From Perkinsus chesapeaki (lineage: Eukaryota > Perkinsozoa > Perkinsida > Perkinsidae), in the NCBI GenBank assembly GCA_013115145.1, contig JAAPAO010000011.1, positions 79,705 through 143,704 of the forward strand: a stretch of DNA of 64,000 bases, in the 5' to 3' direction. The notes beneath the pieces were generated by a model. That model searched no databases. It was given only the letters and a program-made list of their open reading frames with translations, and was not told the DNA's origin. The translations under genes were made by a program, and so were the position numbers. Positions 12,701 through 24,610 of the stretch are shown in pieces (within the stretch, counting starts at the first letter, position 1; each line of letters starts with the position of its first letter).

Positions 12701-14506
12701 GTGGGACAGGGATTTGGTGCAGCTGTTGGCGGCTTTGGATGAAGATGACGAGCGGCGCGCTAGAGAGATCCAGGCGGAGGCTCGGTATAGGAAGAACAAA
12801 CCGAGAATGGGGAAAGTGGCATCGAAGGGCAAGAAGGCTGCGAGCCCATCAAGTGAGGATTAGAAGGCTTCCTTGGTTACTAATGAAATGAGTACATCTG
12901 GCCACGTATGAAGAAAGGATCTCAGGGAACTCGATGGGCCACACAGTAGCCAATGTGGTCCAGAGCAGCTTTTGCAGTCTCCAGCTTTGCAGAGAGTATT
13001 CTCTACTGTGGGGAATTCTATGCTGGGCTGAAGAAGGTCGAGACTGATTCAGGAATCAGCGGTTTCAGGTAGCGAGAATGACTATGGCAGCGAAGATGAG
13101 GACGAGATCATGAGCGATGCAAGTGATGTCAAGCCGTCTAAGAAGAAGGGCGCCAAGAAGGTCGCAGCTGGGAAGCCGGAGGATTTGATAGAATCTTTGC
13201 TGAATAAGTAGGAGTGCTGTCTGGCAGTGGGCCGGCGAATTCGGAGCTGTAAAGGTACAAGGCGGAAGGTGAGTTGTGTACAGTTGATAGAGCAACGTTG
13301 GAAGTGAAGCCGATGGAGGCTGATGCTTGGAGGAAGGTTAAAAAGGAGGAGGGCGACAAGACCAGGTCGAAGGCGTCCTATCGTGAAGGTTAGAAGTGAA
13401 AGAACTCCTGATGGTTGGATAGGTCAGTGTCTTTAGCCACTTCAACGGCCAACCCATCTCCGTCGGGAAGCCCATCAGCGTCATCAGGGGATGATATTAT
13501 GAAGAAAGCCGAGATAGGTAAGGGGACGAGTTTTATCGGCACAGGCTGGACTTACTTCAGCTCACAAACAGTCGTCGAGCATCTTGGAGAAGTTGAGGAT
13601 GAAGAAGGAAGGGAAGACAACAACTTCGCAGGTTACCAAATCTTCTAGCTCATCAAGTGAGGAATCTTCGGGTTACGCGTGCATCTCATGCTGATCGTTC
13701 AGGCGGGAACCAACCGACTATAAGCTCGTTCTTCAAGCCTAAGGCCGAGGCCAAGACTGACACGACAGAGTCGAACTGGCTCGACAGCCTCGTCGCCGCC
13801 GGGAAGAGCAACTCCGCCTTGGACACTGATTCTGATGAGGTCAGCAGCGCAGTTTCATTTTTAACGACATGCTCAGCGTAGTCTCGGCCAGCTACCAAGC
13901 CTCCTACACCGAAGAGCAAAGCCAAGGCGAAAGCTAAGGCGAAGAGGAAAAGTCCAGCGAAGGGACGGAAAGCAGCCAAAGCAACGTCGAGCAGCGAAGT
14001 TAGCTTCGCAAGCTCCGCCGAGGAAATCAGCAGCGAGGAAGCCCCAGACTCACCCGCCCCAAGAAGCCGGAGGTAGCTTCTGGACATTCAGCCTGGTTGA
14101 TCCGACGTGTCTCAGACCGGCTCGGGCAGCAGCGGCGCGAGCAGCCAGTAGGAAGCTAATCGCTTCCAGTGACTCCTCCGACTACGGTGGCGAGTCGGAC
14201 TCGGAATCAGCCTCTGACCAGGAAAGTCCTCTCAGCGATTTCAGTAGGCCTCGGCTTTTCAATAGAACATATATTCTAAACTAGGTGACGTCTCCGATGC
14301 ACGCCCTCGGAAGAAGACCATCAAGCGCAAGGTCTCGTCGCCAACTCCGGCGAAATCAACAAAGAAGTCACCTGCTGGCGGGGGGCGTAAGAGGCGCAAA
14401 GTGGTAGGAGATTCCATCCGTAGGCCGGTGAGAAGATCTGAAGCAGGTCCAGCTTGATAGCGATGACGAGAGCGCTGATGACTCCGACGATAGTGACTAT
14501 GCATAA
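6757..14506 (+). CDS. TOP2: DNA topoisomerase II, multi-exon
   Basis: Type IIA topoisomerase that passes duplex DNA through a double-strand break using ATP. The start at 6757 gives MASPSSAPRHGGKSVEQIYKK; an in-frame ATG at 6691 is an alternative. The GHKL ATPase domain has EILVNAADN (about 7070), YNNGKGLPVQ and TGGRNGYGAKL (7680 on). The TOPRIM domain has the catalytic Glu in TEGDSAKALAVAG (codon 9176) and the metal-binding DQDLDGSH (9499-9522). The breakage-rejoining domain has SAYHHGEQSLESCIVGMAQDF (about 10800-10860), and the catalytic tyrosine falls in SGRYIYT at 11026-11028. IIPMVLVNGAEGIGTGWS lies near 11190. The long C-terminal tail (about 12300-14506) is charged and S/D/K-rich, as usual for eukaryotic Top2. 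One intron, 7385-7679, is far longer than the rest. Confidence 0.93.
7385..7679 (+). other. Unusually long intron inside TOP2 (295 nt)
   Basis: The donor AAG|GTGGGC at 7385 and acceptor ACAG|GTCACT at 7679 join YDDNEKK to VTGGRNGYGAKL, as family conservation demands. Neighbouring introns are about 40-60 nt. The intron is AT-richer than its exons and holds a small inverted and direct repeat array near 7557-7574 (AAGTA, TACTT, AAGTA). I see no ORF worth calling or recognisable snoRNA boxes. Confidence 0.8.
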
Positions 14507-14640
14507 TTCATTCCCAATATTAACGGGTTTCTCAATTCGTGCTTCTGATGCCTCCGTTGCTTCTGTTGTGTTTGGCGGCTTCCTACCCAGGGACAACTTT
14601 CCTGACAGCATTACCGTGTGATGCCCGATCGTGTCGGCTA

Positions 14641-17600
14641 ATGCTACATCAACTCATACGGTATGCACTAGAAGAAATTGCCTACTCAGGGCCACCGGGC
14701 TCGAAGTAGTGTACAGCGGAAAGATGGTTCTGATGGAGTGGGCGGCTTAGGTTCAGCGATATCGTTAACAATTTGAATAACAGAAGGGCAGAGGGAGCAG
14801 ATTGTCCACAGCTTCTGGAGGCACTCAAACATAACCTCATTCATCCTGAGGAACTGCAGCTTCCATGTAAGCGCAGTCTCCACTAGCCCCGGCGAAATGC
14901 TGCTGATCAGGCTTCATAGCTGAAGGAACGGGCGAGGAGGAGGACCCAGTGATAGACGTTCTAGAGGAGTAAGCCATTCGCCGTCCTGCGCCGCTGGTCT
15001 TCACTGACTTCAGTTATCGTAACAATCTCCTGGGTATAGCTCTCCATCCGGACATCTGCGAGCATGTGGTCCATAAGAGTATTATCTATCTGGTATCGAA
15101 CGCAAGATACCAAGGCCTTTGGGGCTACCAGCTCTGCCCTCTGCTTAATATCGACCATAAACAACTGCATCATCTCACCTCTAAATTGGTAGGTTGCCTA
15201 GAAGCGGGGAAAGAGTGGAAGTGGAGGTCAGATACAGGAGAAAATCATCGTAAGATTCAACCTTATGATTCCCAAGGTCATAAGGCGGCAGCACAAGGGA
15301 TCGGTGTCCCCGATCAGCTGCGTACTTTTCCTAAGTAATACCACCGCCGAGATGCGGCTCGGATGAGGTGCTTTGGTCAGACCAATTTTATGATCTTCAA
15401 CGGATGGATCCTCTATTGGCATCATCTATCCTATCCGAGCACATTGAGCCCATCAGCGACCGTGTAGTTCAACTACTTAGAGACTCTCCGCATCAACTGC
15501 TATTGGAAGTAGACGTCCGTAATGTGGTCCATAGCATGTAGGTGGCGTTGCTTGCCGCCCAAGGTGGCAGAGGGCAGTCGTCAGGTTCAAAGGGAATCTT
15601 AAACGAGGGCAGACGCAGTTCCGACGATGTCGAGATAAGCTGGAACGGGAAAAGAAGATCGAGGTTGTTAAAGTGTGGAGCGCGGAACTGAAAGTGTAGG
15701 CATTCACCATAGCTGGAGTGCTGCCTTTGACGGAAATGTCAGGTTCCGGAAGGCTATGTGCATATATGGAACTCACGTTGATACCAACGATATCTCCCTC
15801 ACACCGCAGTTTGCCGACTTGGATGCACAAGAGGAAGAGGATGCCATCTCGTCCACCCCGCGAAGAGGTAACGCCCAGATTCGAATCGCTCGGGGAGCTC
15901 CACCTTCAGAGAGTGTGCCTACATCCCTGCGAGGGCTCGACTCACCAAAGACTCCCGAAGGAGATGACGACTACGCGAGCAGTGAAGGCATGAAGTCGCC
16001 AAGGAAGAAGAACAACTGGGTAGGTTTGCAGGCTTGCTGTCCTTCACTCTGGCTCCAGGTTGGTGTCGGCACATTCTTTCGTGGGCACGTTTCCCCAGAT
16101 ATCATCGCAGATCTCATCCGTGCTTCGGGGCCGAAGGGCTTCACTAACGCTGAGATGTAAGTGATAAGGTCTCTGGAGTCTACCCGCGATATGTAAAACG
16201 GCGGCGAGATAGTTCACATTTCATATTGCGAATTTTCCGTATCTCCAAAGCGCCTTTCGCGGGTGGTCCGATGGAAGATGTGTGTCAGATCCAAGAGGCT
16301 GCCTGTTGACAAGAAATTCACAGAGAGAGCTCTTGATTGGACTCTTAAGGAGTATCCAGAGATCCGCAAGGAGAAGGATAGCAGAGGGAAGGTTTCCTTT
16401 TGGGTGTAAGGCGTAATTCCACTGTCCTCGTCTGCAAGGTCCTCTTCTACAGGTACCGCTTCGCCCAACCAGAGGACGAGAAGCCCCGTGCTATGCTGGA
16501 GGACCAGCTAGCGCCGATTCTTGGAGATGATGACGAGATTCCCCAGGTTCTTAATCTCGAAGGTAAACGCTGATCTGCTGCTTTGATTTCCGATGTTCTG
16601 GCAGGCCTTTCCGCGCTTGGCAGGGAACGCGCGGCCCGTACATTACGATTAGTGAAAGAACACGGTGTCTTGTCGGTAGTGGATCTTGGGAGAGCAATCG
16701 ATGCCGAGGAGGTAAGGCTATAGGGGACCTGCTCATCGCTGTATTACTTCGTAGGGACGTGGTATGAAAATCGATAGGAAGACTCTCACTAAGATCGCCG
16801 ATAAGGTGGCAGAATACGAGCCGAGGATAAAGAAAACTTCAACCATGTACCACCTAGACGGTGGCCACGGTTTCAGTGGGCGCGAGTCAGGTATCGCTCC
16901 CAGGAGGTCTCAGTGGTATACTGGGGCGAGGCGTGCAGTGAAGAGGAGGCGCAACAGAGGGTGACGGCAGCATTACAGTTAAAGCATACTGAGTTGACCA
17001 GCAGCAATGCAGTGAAAAAGAGGAAGAGGGACTCCTTAGCTTCGGAGCTAATTGTGAGGAGCCTCGGCTCGCTGACTTTGGAGCCTTATTCTTGCAGTCG
17101 GAGAATGGTGACAGTGCAGCTGCAGCTGCTGCAGCGCTGGCGATGCTTGGAGGTGAAACCAGCAGCCCAGAGTTTTCACAGGAGAGTAAGGCGATAAGCC
17201 GGAGAAAGGCTGTTATTGGCGGTTTCGTAGATGCACTGGTGCCCCAATCGTTGTTCCCCATAGCGACCAGTAGTGTGGATGTGGCTCATACTGGCCCTCG
17301 AAGGAGAACCGTTAATGACCTCAATGCTGCTGCAGTGTAGTTCAGAGAAGATAGTGCCGTTCAGAAGGCCCCCTGTACAGGTATCGACCGCCCACTATAG
17401 GCAAGACAGCAAGTCGCTGCGGAGGTACCTTCAGCCAGAACGTTTGCGTTCATTATGGCTATGTAGGCGCTATTATGCTCCGGTGCAAGTAAGCGATAGT
17501 GCCACTTCTACTCGCCTCTACCTCACATTCACGTGAATCTTTCCGATTAGTATTCTTCCGCTGCAGATACCTCCATCAATTCCTGTTGAGAAATCTCACG

Positions 17601-20600
17601 AGCAAATGGTTCAACGCAGAAGAGCTAACAATGTCACTCGACGTCCAGCTGTTCTTGCAGGTGTGTCCTCATTAAAGCCTAGAGGGATATCTATGTCGGC
17701 TCAGATAGTCGGTTGTGGCATACCCCACCCGTACCTTGACGAGTACCTGGTGTCGGGCTCCCGGTCCAACCTCAAGGTCGGCGACTTGCCTCAGGATGTG
17801 AAGGACCATCTCACAAATCCGTTTACATTAAGCGATGCTCGCAACAGACGAGCTAAGAGCTTCGCTCAGATCAAGTAAGAGCAGCCAGAGAAATTGGGGT
17901 CTTCCATGACTGGTTCCTGTGCAGACAGCTCTTGTCCCTCCTCGCTCGCCTGAGCCTAGTGAAGCTCGGGAAAGCATCTGAGGTTGACCCAGACCACCAC
18001 CCGGGAGAGGACGGCATTGTGTAGGCAATAAATGGTCTATAGGGGCGAATCGACTGTGCAGATACACCGCCTGCGATAAGGTCATTCTCAAACCCTTCCT
18101 GCCGGCAGCAGATGCGCCGGAATCGCTGCTACAGGAGATCAGCGACTCAGAGCAGGTAAGACTGTAGACCTGCGGACGGGCGGAATTCGGCGACAGGATC
18201 CTGATGGTGAGGAGTATGTCTTCTTCGATCCAAACGAGACGCCCCCATCCTCACCGGGATCTGAAAACAGGGACACGATGGACGCCTGTAATGATGACGC
18301 ATTCCTGTGATACCAGGGGAGCGCGTTTATGATTGTAGGCGAGGATTATTGGAGCACACTGCAGCGTAACTCCCTACGTTGGCGTAGGAAGGTTATGAAT
18401 GCTGTGGAGAAGGTGAATGAGCAGCAGGGCATTGAGAAGAAGCCGAGAGCCAAACACTCATCCGAGGTATTCTCGAAGGGACGAGGCCAGCTGGTAAGCG
18501 CCGCAGTGTGGTGGTGAACTCAAGTGTGCCTTTTAGCCGCTCGATTGCGATGTCTCCGAGCTCTTTTTCCGCAAGAATTGGACTGGTACCTTGTACGTAT
18601 CGGCCACTCAAAGGAATGCCCTGGAGCAGCTGCTGAAGCAGCTATCCGAGGAACCCATCGACGAGTCGTATCTGGTCAATGGAGTGCGTGTGGTGGACGC
18701 CTCGAACCCGCTCGTCAAGGCAACTTGCCTCGAGCACAATATAGACCTCCACGTTGCTCTTAAGTACCTTCGACGCAGAGTCCTTCTTAGTGGAGAAAAA
18801 GGAGACACGTTCAAGCAGACTGTGGACTTCGTACCGGTACATGCTGTCCGCTACAAGTGCCACATATGTCATTTCCTTACCAGCCACAGGGTGGCTATCC
18901 TCAGCCACTACCGTGCCAGGCATGGTTATCAGGAGCTCCCTGATGATCCGACGCTTTACACGGCAAAGCACTTCATCCAAACGGTTCTGAATAGTGCTGG
19001 TGCGAGCTCCCGCCACAACTACAAGGAGCTCATCAACTCCCAAGCACTTCCAGATCAACCTCGCCCACATAAGCGCAGGAGACGGAACAGGTCTCAAGCT
19101 ATGCAACAGCTGGATGAGCTCCCTGCTGATGAATCTTCAGCGGAGCCGAGCGGAGGAGGAGCCCCCGAGCCTCGAATGTCATCCTTCGAGGTTGCCCTTT
19201 TCAAGTTCTACTTGGCCACGGCCAAGCGCCTTGTGGACTATCGCGAACCTGCCATTGTGACCAGCGAGGTTCCAGAGCCACATCATAGGATCTGGAGCAT
19301 CATTGCAGCTATCGTTGGTAAAACTCCACAGGAGTCCTACCATCTGGCACTCCGGTCAGCCCGCGGGAGGACTACTAATAAATCTGGTATGAGCCATGGC
19401 GTGTACAACTACCTTCCATTGGGATACGAGAGCTCTACTGCTCCAATCAATGTGGTCCCGTCTTACCTCAACTCCACCAACGACCTCCTCAGCGACTCTG
19501 TTCTGTCGGCTCTAACTCGAATGATTCTCCTTACACCGAACACCTCCTACAGCAGCCATGCCACGAGGCACTCCCTCTTCCGTATGGGATACAAAGAGGA
19601 GGACATCCGAGTTAGCTTCCAGCTCTGGCACGCTCGAGGCATGGTGGGAAGAGCTCGACGGGCTGACTTTGCTGGAAGGAAGTTCATGCTATCAAATGTG
19701 GCTCGCATGGCCGTATACGGCAAAGCAGCGGACGTAGGAGAATCGCCTAAAGTAGCCCGGTGCTTAACGTGTTCATTCAGATCTCCCTTCTGAGAGACGG
19801 ACTGGCCTGTTTGGAGGGAGATGCCGACTCTGCTGGAGTTGTACACGCCGAGCCCAGCGGCAGTTGGATGCAGGTATCGAATTTTTAACAATTGCGACAA
19901 GATATCATTTTTGGTTGTAGGTGCTTGCAAACTGTGTCGCCCAAGGCCGAGTCACTCTGGACTGCATTTGGTTCCATGAAGGGAACAAGCCTTTTCCTGG
20001 CAGCCAAGGCGATGCGCCGATACCGAACGTAGAGGAAGAAGAGCATCAAAGTGACGCTGAAGATGATGAACTAATGGAAGATAATGAAGACAATGACGAG
20101 GGAGGTAGCGCCGTCACGGGTGGGTTTAGTGGCATTCGTATATTAGCAGGTGGCCAGCAGATCTTCGTTGGTATCAGAAAGCATTTGGAGCTCACGCAGA
20201 GACCTGGTGGACCAGATGCCAACATCTCAAAACCGCCTCAAGTCATGGAGGCTGTCTCATGGGAAATCAACGAGGATGAAGAGGACCGCGCGTCTGATGA
20301 AGGTAGCGGCAGTACGGGTTGCTGCTCCCCGTCTGAAGGCGTGCTCGTTAGGCGATCATGGAACCTCGGCTTCGGAGTTCCAACGTGTTATCATGGAAGT
20401 GGCTCAGCATGCTTCGGAATTCAATCCTGCCGGTTACGGTGTCGTAGCTAAGGGTGATGTTGTCATGAGCACTCCGGAGATGGCAGAGGAGCAGGTCACT
20501 CAGGAAAACTACAAGGTGAGGAGATGATGGTATCTCTGGAATGAGGGAGATGTTTCGGCAGGAGAAGGAATACGAGAGAGCCTCCGAGTGGTCACCAGCC

Positions 20601-21521
20601 TGGACGAAATTCATGAAGGAGGAGTATCCAACACTGGACGCGAAAAAGACTCTCGATGCTGCAAGCTGGCTGCTTCACAGGGTCGACGCTGATGTCAAAA
20701 GGACCGCCCCTCTATTGATCGAGCATTCGGAGGTAGCAGACAAGCGATTACGTTGTTTGTGCAGCGTATCACAGGTTGATCTTAAGGAGAAGTACGGCAA
20801 GGCAATGAAGCAAAAAAGGCGTCGTTGGCCTGATTTCGACAAGGTGGTTGAAATACTAGAGAAGCTCCGTCTCACTACCAGAATCGCATCAAACACCACT
20901 GACAATACTGGATGGATGATCTTGTCGGCGGAGCATGCTATGAAGTCTTCCTTCGGTCGTTATGGTCGCAAGGAAGAATATCATCCCAGTGCACCTGCCG
21001 AGGTATCTTTGCTGGCAGATATGATCAGCAAAGCTTCTCCTCTATTCAAGCGACTTTGGATGCCCGATGAAGCCTCGACTCGGACTGTTCAAGCAGCGTG
21101 CAATGTTCTCCAGGCGGCCAAGTTGGAAATCACTAAAAGTGCCAAGACCGGATTCCCAACGAGATTCCTTCCCGACGATTTTGTCCCGCTGTCGTCCTGG
21201 GTATGTGCTGGAAGCTCCACAGGACCCGGCTCTGTTAACTTTGGTGCTATTGCACAACTACTTCAGACAACCATGCTAAATCTAGAACAATCACCTGGCC
21301 TGAATTGTGTCATGATACAGGATCGCCTATCTGTGATCCCGTTATGTGAAATGCAAGTTATCCTAGAGATGCTGACCAACGGAGGCGCGGTGTATACAGC
21401 GTGCGAAGATCTGGCCCCTCCAATCGGAGCGTGTAACGAGGGGCGCTTGTTCAGCGGAGAGGATGAGGAATCTAACATTGATGACCCCGTCTATTATCTC
21501 AATTTGCCAACGTATTCTTAA
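14641..21521 (+). CDS. Probable TFIIIC largest subunit (B-block-binding, GTF3C1/Tfc3-like), multi-exon
   Basis: TFIIIC recruits RNA polymerase III to tRNA genes by binding the internal B block. The start MLHQLIRYALEEIAYSGPPG at 14641 matches the family's N-terminal winged-helix opening. SNARYQGLWGYQLCPLL...LHHLTSKL (about 15095-15190) matches its extended winged helix, where a 'rYQGi...L...i..kkL' pattern is typical. ADLIRASGPKGFTNAEM (about 16105-16160) parallels the 'rgtkGisqaEir' helix. RTLRLVKEHGVLSVVDLGRAI plus MKIDRKTLTKI (about 16635-16800) is another winged helix. Exon 18591-19793 holds a lone C2H2-like CHICHF...HYRARHG. The last long exon (20541-21521) ends in another winged-helix-like segment, SPGLNCVMIQDRL...LCEMQVILEMLTNGGAVY. 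TFIIIC1 is poorly conserved, so this rests on domain order and patterns. At over 1,500 residues the size suits the family. Confidence 0.7.
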
Positions 21522-22507
21522 ACTTATCAAGCCTTACTTGCTTTGTTGTGTGCAATGTGGATTCTTGCGGAGTGCAGATGTCTTTGGGAATGTGATACTG
21601 ACAATTATGCCGCCGTAGTGTAATCATCAATCGTGTTGCTATAATACAAGAGCAATACGTCGCACACGCAGCAACAAAGTCCAAGTTAGTGGTATCGAAG
21701 TACCCAGAAGGTACTACCTACCATGACATAGTACACAAGACATAACGAACCGAAACACTACCAAAATAAGAAGTCACTATGAATTCAGCCAAGGAGCATG
21801 GCTTGTTCGATAGTGGTGCCCGATGTTACTCAATGAGCAATATCCATCCTCTATAGCTTATAAGGTGGGGGCTCCAACAGGAACACAAAAGCAAACAGAG
21901 TATTAACCAGATTATTATAATCACCACGGTTATTGTCACTGGCAACCATGCAGTAGTGGCCTCCCGTGCACAGACGGTGAGCAAGTCTCGACCAACTATC
22001 GAACTTAATACTACGGTTCATCTTTATGCAGCGATTATTCGAATCCTGCGAGCCGACTCAGTGAGATGGGAGTGACCGAATCTTCTCTACTCATTGTCTC
22101 TACTTATTATACGATGTCGTATTTTCTACCTATCTCGATGTAGAGCTCAAACCAGTGTCCAGAAAACACAAGGCATGCCAACATTGCGGAAGGAGAACTA
22201 ACTCGATCAAGTATGTTGGGTGGGGTCGGAGGGCAAAGTCCTATAATAAGTCATAACAGAGATACTCCGCAATCGCTTATCACCCAACTCTCAATGGGAA
22301 TATCTTCCTCTGAGGTATGGTGCACTCAGCGCATTGGTGCAAAGAAGTGAGCAGGAAATATTACATTGTGTAGCAAGACCAGCGGAGAGTACAACCGCAC
22401 AATCTAGAAAGATAGTTAGTAGAGAACAGTTAATGCAGTAGAAATAACTATTACGCAGACTTGGAAGCATGTTAGACTTCGGTTTACAGCGGTTCGTAAC
22501 ACCGTAG
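21522..22507. other. Gap holding the left end of duplicated unit 1
   Basis: Non-coding. From about 21766 the sequence is homologous to the stretch starting at about 23869; 22163-22507 is nearly identical to 24267-24610. It is the 3' flank of the minus-strand gene 22508-23386. No RNA gene seen. Confidence 0.6.
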
Positions 22508-23612
22508 TCACCCTCCCGGCTTCGTCAGTTTGTCATTAGCCCACTTGTTGGTCACCGACTTAAGTGGCAGTTGCAATGCGGGGTCAAATTCAAACTCCTC
22601 AGTAGCTGTTATTGTCCCATAAGGTGGCGTCGTATACCGGGCAAGATGTTTAGAACACCCTCTCTCAAATCTCTCACCGAGGTTTGGTGCAATGCCGTCC
22701 CGCCTCTGCAAACGGTGAGTAACCGATGTCTTTAATCCGTAATTTCTACTGTGATAGCCAAGGATAGAAAACCTGACACCGAGTGTTACATCAAGAGCGA
22801 TACTCTGGTTTCTGTTGCTGGCATCGACTAGGCACATATACGCAGCCTCGTTCACACTAGACCACGGTACACGGTCATGAAATCGCACTATCCCGTTATT
22901 GTTTATCGGCGTGCTGTGTGGATAAACCAGAATACCCAGACGCCCGACACGTATTTCAGCCATAAAAATGTCATTCACCAGCCACCAAGGGTTGTTTGCA
23001 ACTGATAATAACATGGAGATGTCGGCAGACTTGCCTGGCATTGGAGGGATGTTCCGGAAATCAAGTAGCGGGTCACCCACCCGTAGAGGGGGAGGACCGA
23101 GGTCGAAGTCAAGAACTTTGACTTCCCATCTTGCAATACATGCTTCTATTACGTACGGCATTGATGCTATCAGAAAGATACTGAGTAAAGTGCATATTCC
23201 AATAAATACCATGATAAGGGACATCCACAGGCGGAAGAAATCAGGTTTCTCACAGTATTTCGCTTCAGGTTCTCGGTCGGGAAACGAACTGACCGATATT
23301 TCATCACACCAACGATCTCTCATGGTAGACCGTGCGACAAGAGGATTTGTAAAGCTCGAGGTGCAGCGTTCCGCTTGGATGGGCATGTATAAGACTCTTG
23401 TGAAGCCTAAATACTAAGCAAACAAACCGCACATCTTGCAGACAATCCCTACTAGGTCGGATGGTCTGTTCAGGTCACGTCACCCTCCGTGACCGCAGTC
23501 TTGGTCTATCTCGTTGCCAACCTACCGCGCTACTAGTTTCGTCGGCATGGGTTGTGTGAGGCTGAGAATAGAGGTTTGAGGGAAGCTCCAGCGTAACCTC
23601 ACTGACCCTCGA
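21766..23612. repeat. Tandem duplication, unit 1
   Basis: First unit of an approximately 2.1-kb direct tandem duplication containing one minus-strand gene, its 5' flank (23387-23612) and its 3' flank. The offset to unit 2 is about 2103 bp on the left and 2112-2115 bp at the right, the difference being small indels including 12 bp in the ORF. Left of 22150 the units are clearly related but diverged. Homology stops near 23612/25730. Confidence 0.9.
22508..23386 (-). CDS. Single-pass membrane protein with β-rich ectodomain, paralogue 1 (292 aa)
   Basis: I do not recognise the family. The protein has a hydrophilic N-terminal segment of about 50 residues, one strong membrane segment at about residues 52-75 (SLIMVFIGICTLLSIFLIASM), then about 215 residues beginning EACIARWEVKVLDFDLGPPP. 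The aromatic, β-strand-like pattern after the membrane segment (NNPWWLVND, VRFSILGYHSR) recalls the layout of LEA2/NDR1-type proteins, but that is only a topology resemblance. There is no signal peptide, so a type II orientation with the C-terminal domain outside or lumenal is inferred. The gene is a single exon among intron-rich neighbours. The paralogue at 24611-25501 shares nearly identical N-terminal residues but a diverged C-terminal domain. Confidence 0.75.
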   Translation of the reverse strand: MPIQAERCTSSFTNPLVARSTMRDRWCDEISVSSFPDREPEAKYCEKPDFFRLWMSLIMVFIGICTLLSIFLIASMPYVIEACIARWEVKVLDFDLGPPPLRVGDPLLDFRNIPPMPGKSADISMLLSVANNPWWLVNDIFMAEIRVGRLGILVYPHSTPINNNGIVRFHDRVPWSSVNEAAYMCLVDASNRNQSIALDVTLGVRFSILGYHSRNYGLKTSVTHRLQRRDGIAPNLGERFERGCSKHLARYTTPPYGTITATEEFEFDPALQLPLKSVTNKWANDKLTKPGG

Positions 23613-24610
23613 CCGACGGAAAGTGCGGACTATGACAATCTTGCCCCTGCCCGCACTATTATCCCAATTCGTCAGGATATATGGTGACTGGTTCTTTCTA
23701 TGTGCGTTTGCACGCGTACTGAATCCTGCGGTCTACAGGCTTCAACCCCCCATTCCCGAAAATATATTATTCAGGTCCTTCCGGCCTGGTGAGTCCGCAG
23801 CTCCGCAAAACATGCACATGCCAAAAAGCTATCAGAAACTCTGATAGTTTTTCATTCCGATTCAGAATAAGAGTACAAGTCGCTATGAATTCAGCGAAGG
23901 AGCATGGCTTGTTCGGCAGTGGAGCCCGATGTTACCCAATGAGCAACATCCATCCTCTATAGCTTACGAGGTTGAGGCTCCAGCAGGGTGACGAAAAGGA
24001 TTACTTAGGGTTGGTACTTTGAGGTAGCTGTTCAACTTGTCCACGAAACACATTCTTAAAATCACCACGGTGATTGCGACTGACAACCTAGCAGAAGTGG
24101 CAGGTCGTGCGCAGATGGTGAGCAAGTCTTGTTGGTACTATCATCCACATTGACGCGAATGCCACAACTCGGCTTAGTGAGATTAACTGATCAAGTCTTG
24201 GTGTCGTATTCTCTACTTATCTCGCTCATCGAGACTTGGTGTAGAGCTCAAACCAGTGTCCAGTAACAACACAAGGCATGCCAACATTGCGGAAGGAGAA
24301 CTAACTCGATCAAGTATGTTGGGTGGGGTCGGAGGCCAAAGTCCTATAATAAGTCATAACAGAGATACTCCGCAATCGCTTATCACCCAACTCTCAATGG
24401 GAATATCTTCCTCTGAGGTATGGTGCACTCAGCGCATTGGTGCAAAGAAGTGAGCAGGAAATATTACATTGTGTAGCAAGACCAGCGGAGAGTACAACCG
24501 CACAATCTAGAAAGATAGTTAGTAGAGAACAGTTAATGCAGTAGAAATAACTATTACGCAGACTTGGAAGCATGTTAGACTTCGGTTTATAGCGGTTCGT
24601 AACACCGTAG
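23387..24610. other. Inter-unit DNA between the duplicated genes
   Basis: Holds the 5' flank of paralogue 1 (23387-23612, nearly identical to 25502-25730), a unique segment about 23613-23868, and the 3' flank of paralogue 2. The conserved 5' flank includes an inverted repeat GTCACG-n8-CGTGAC at 23475-23494, repeated in the second copy, a possible protein-binding site. Confidence 0.55.
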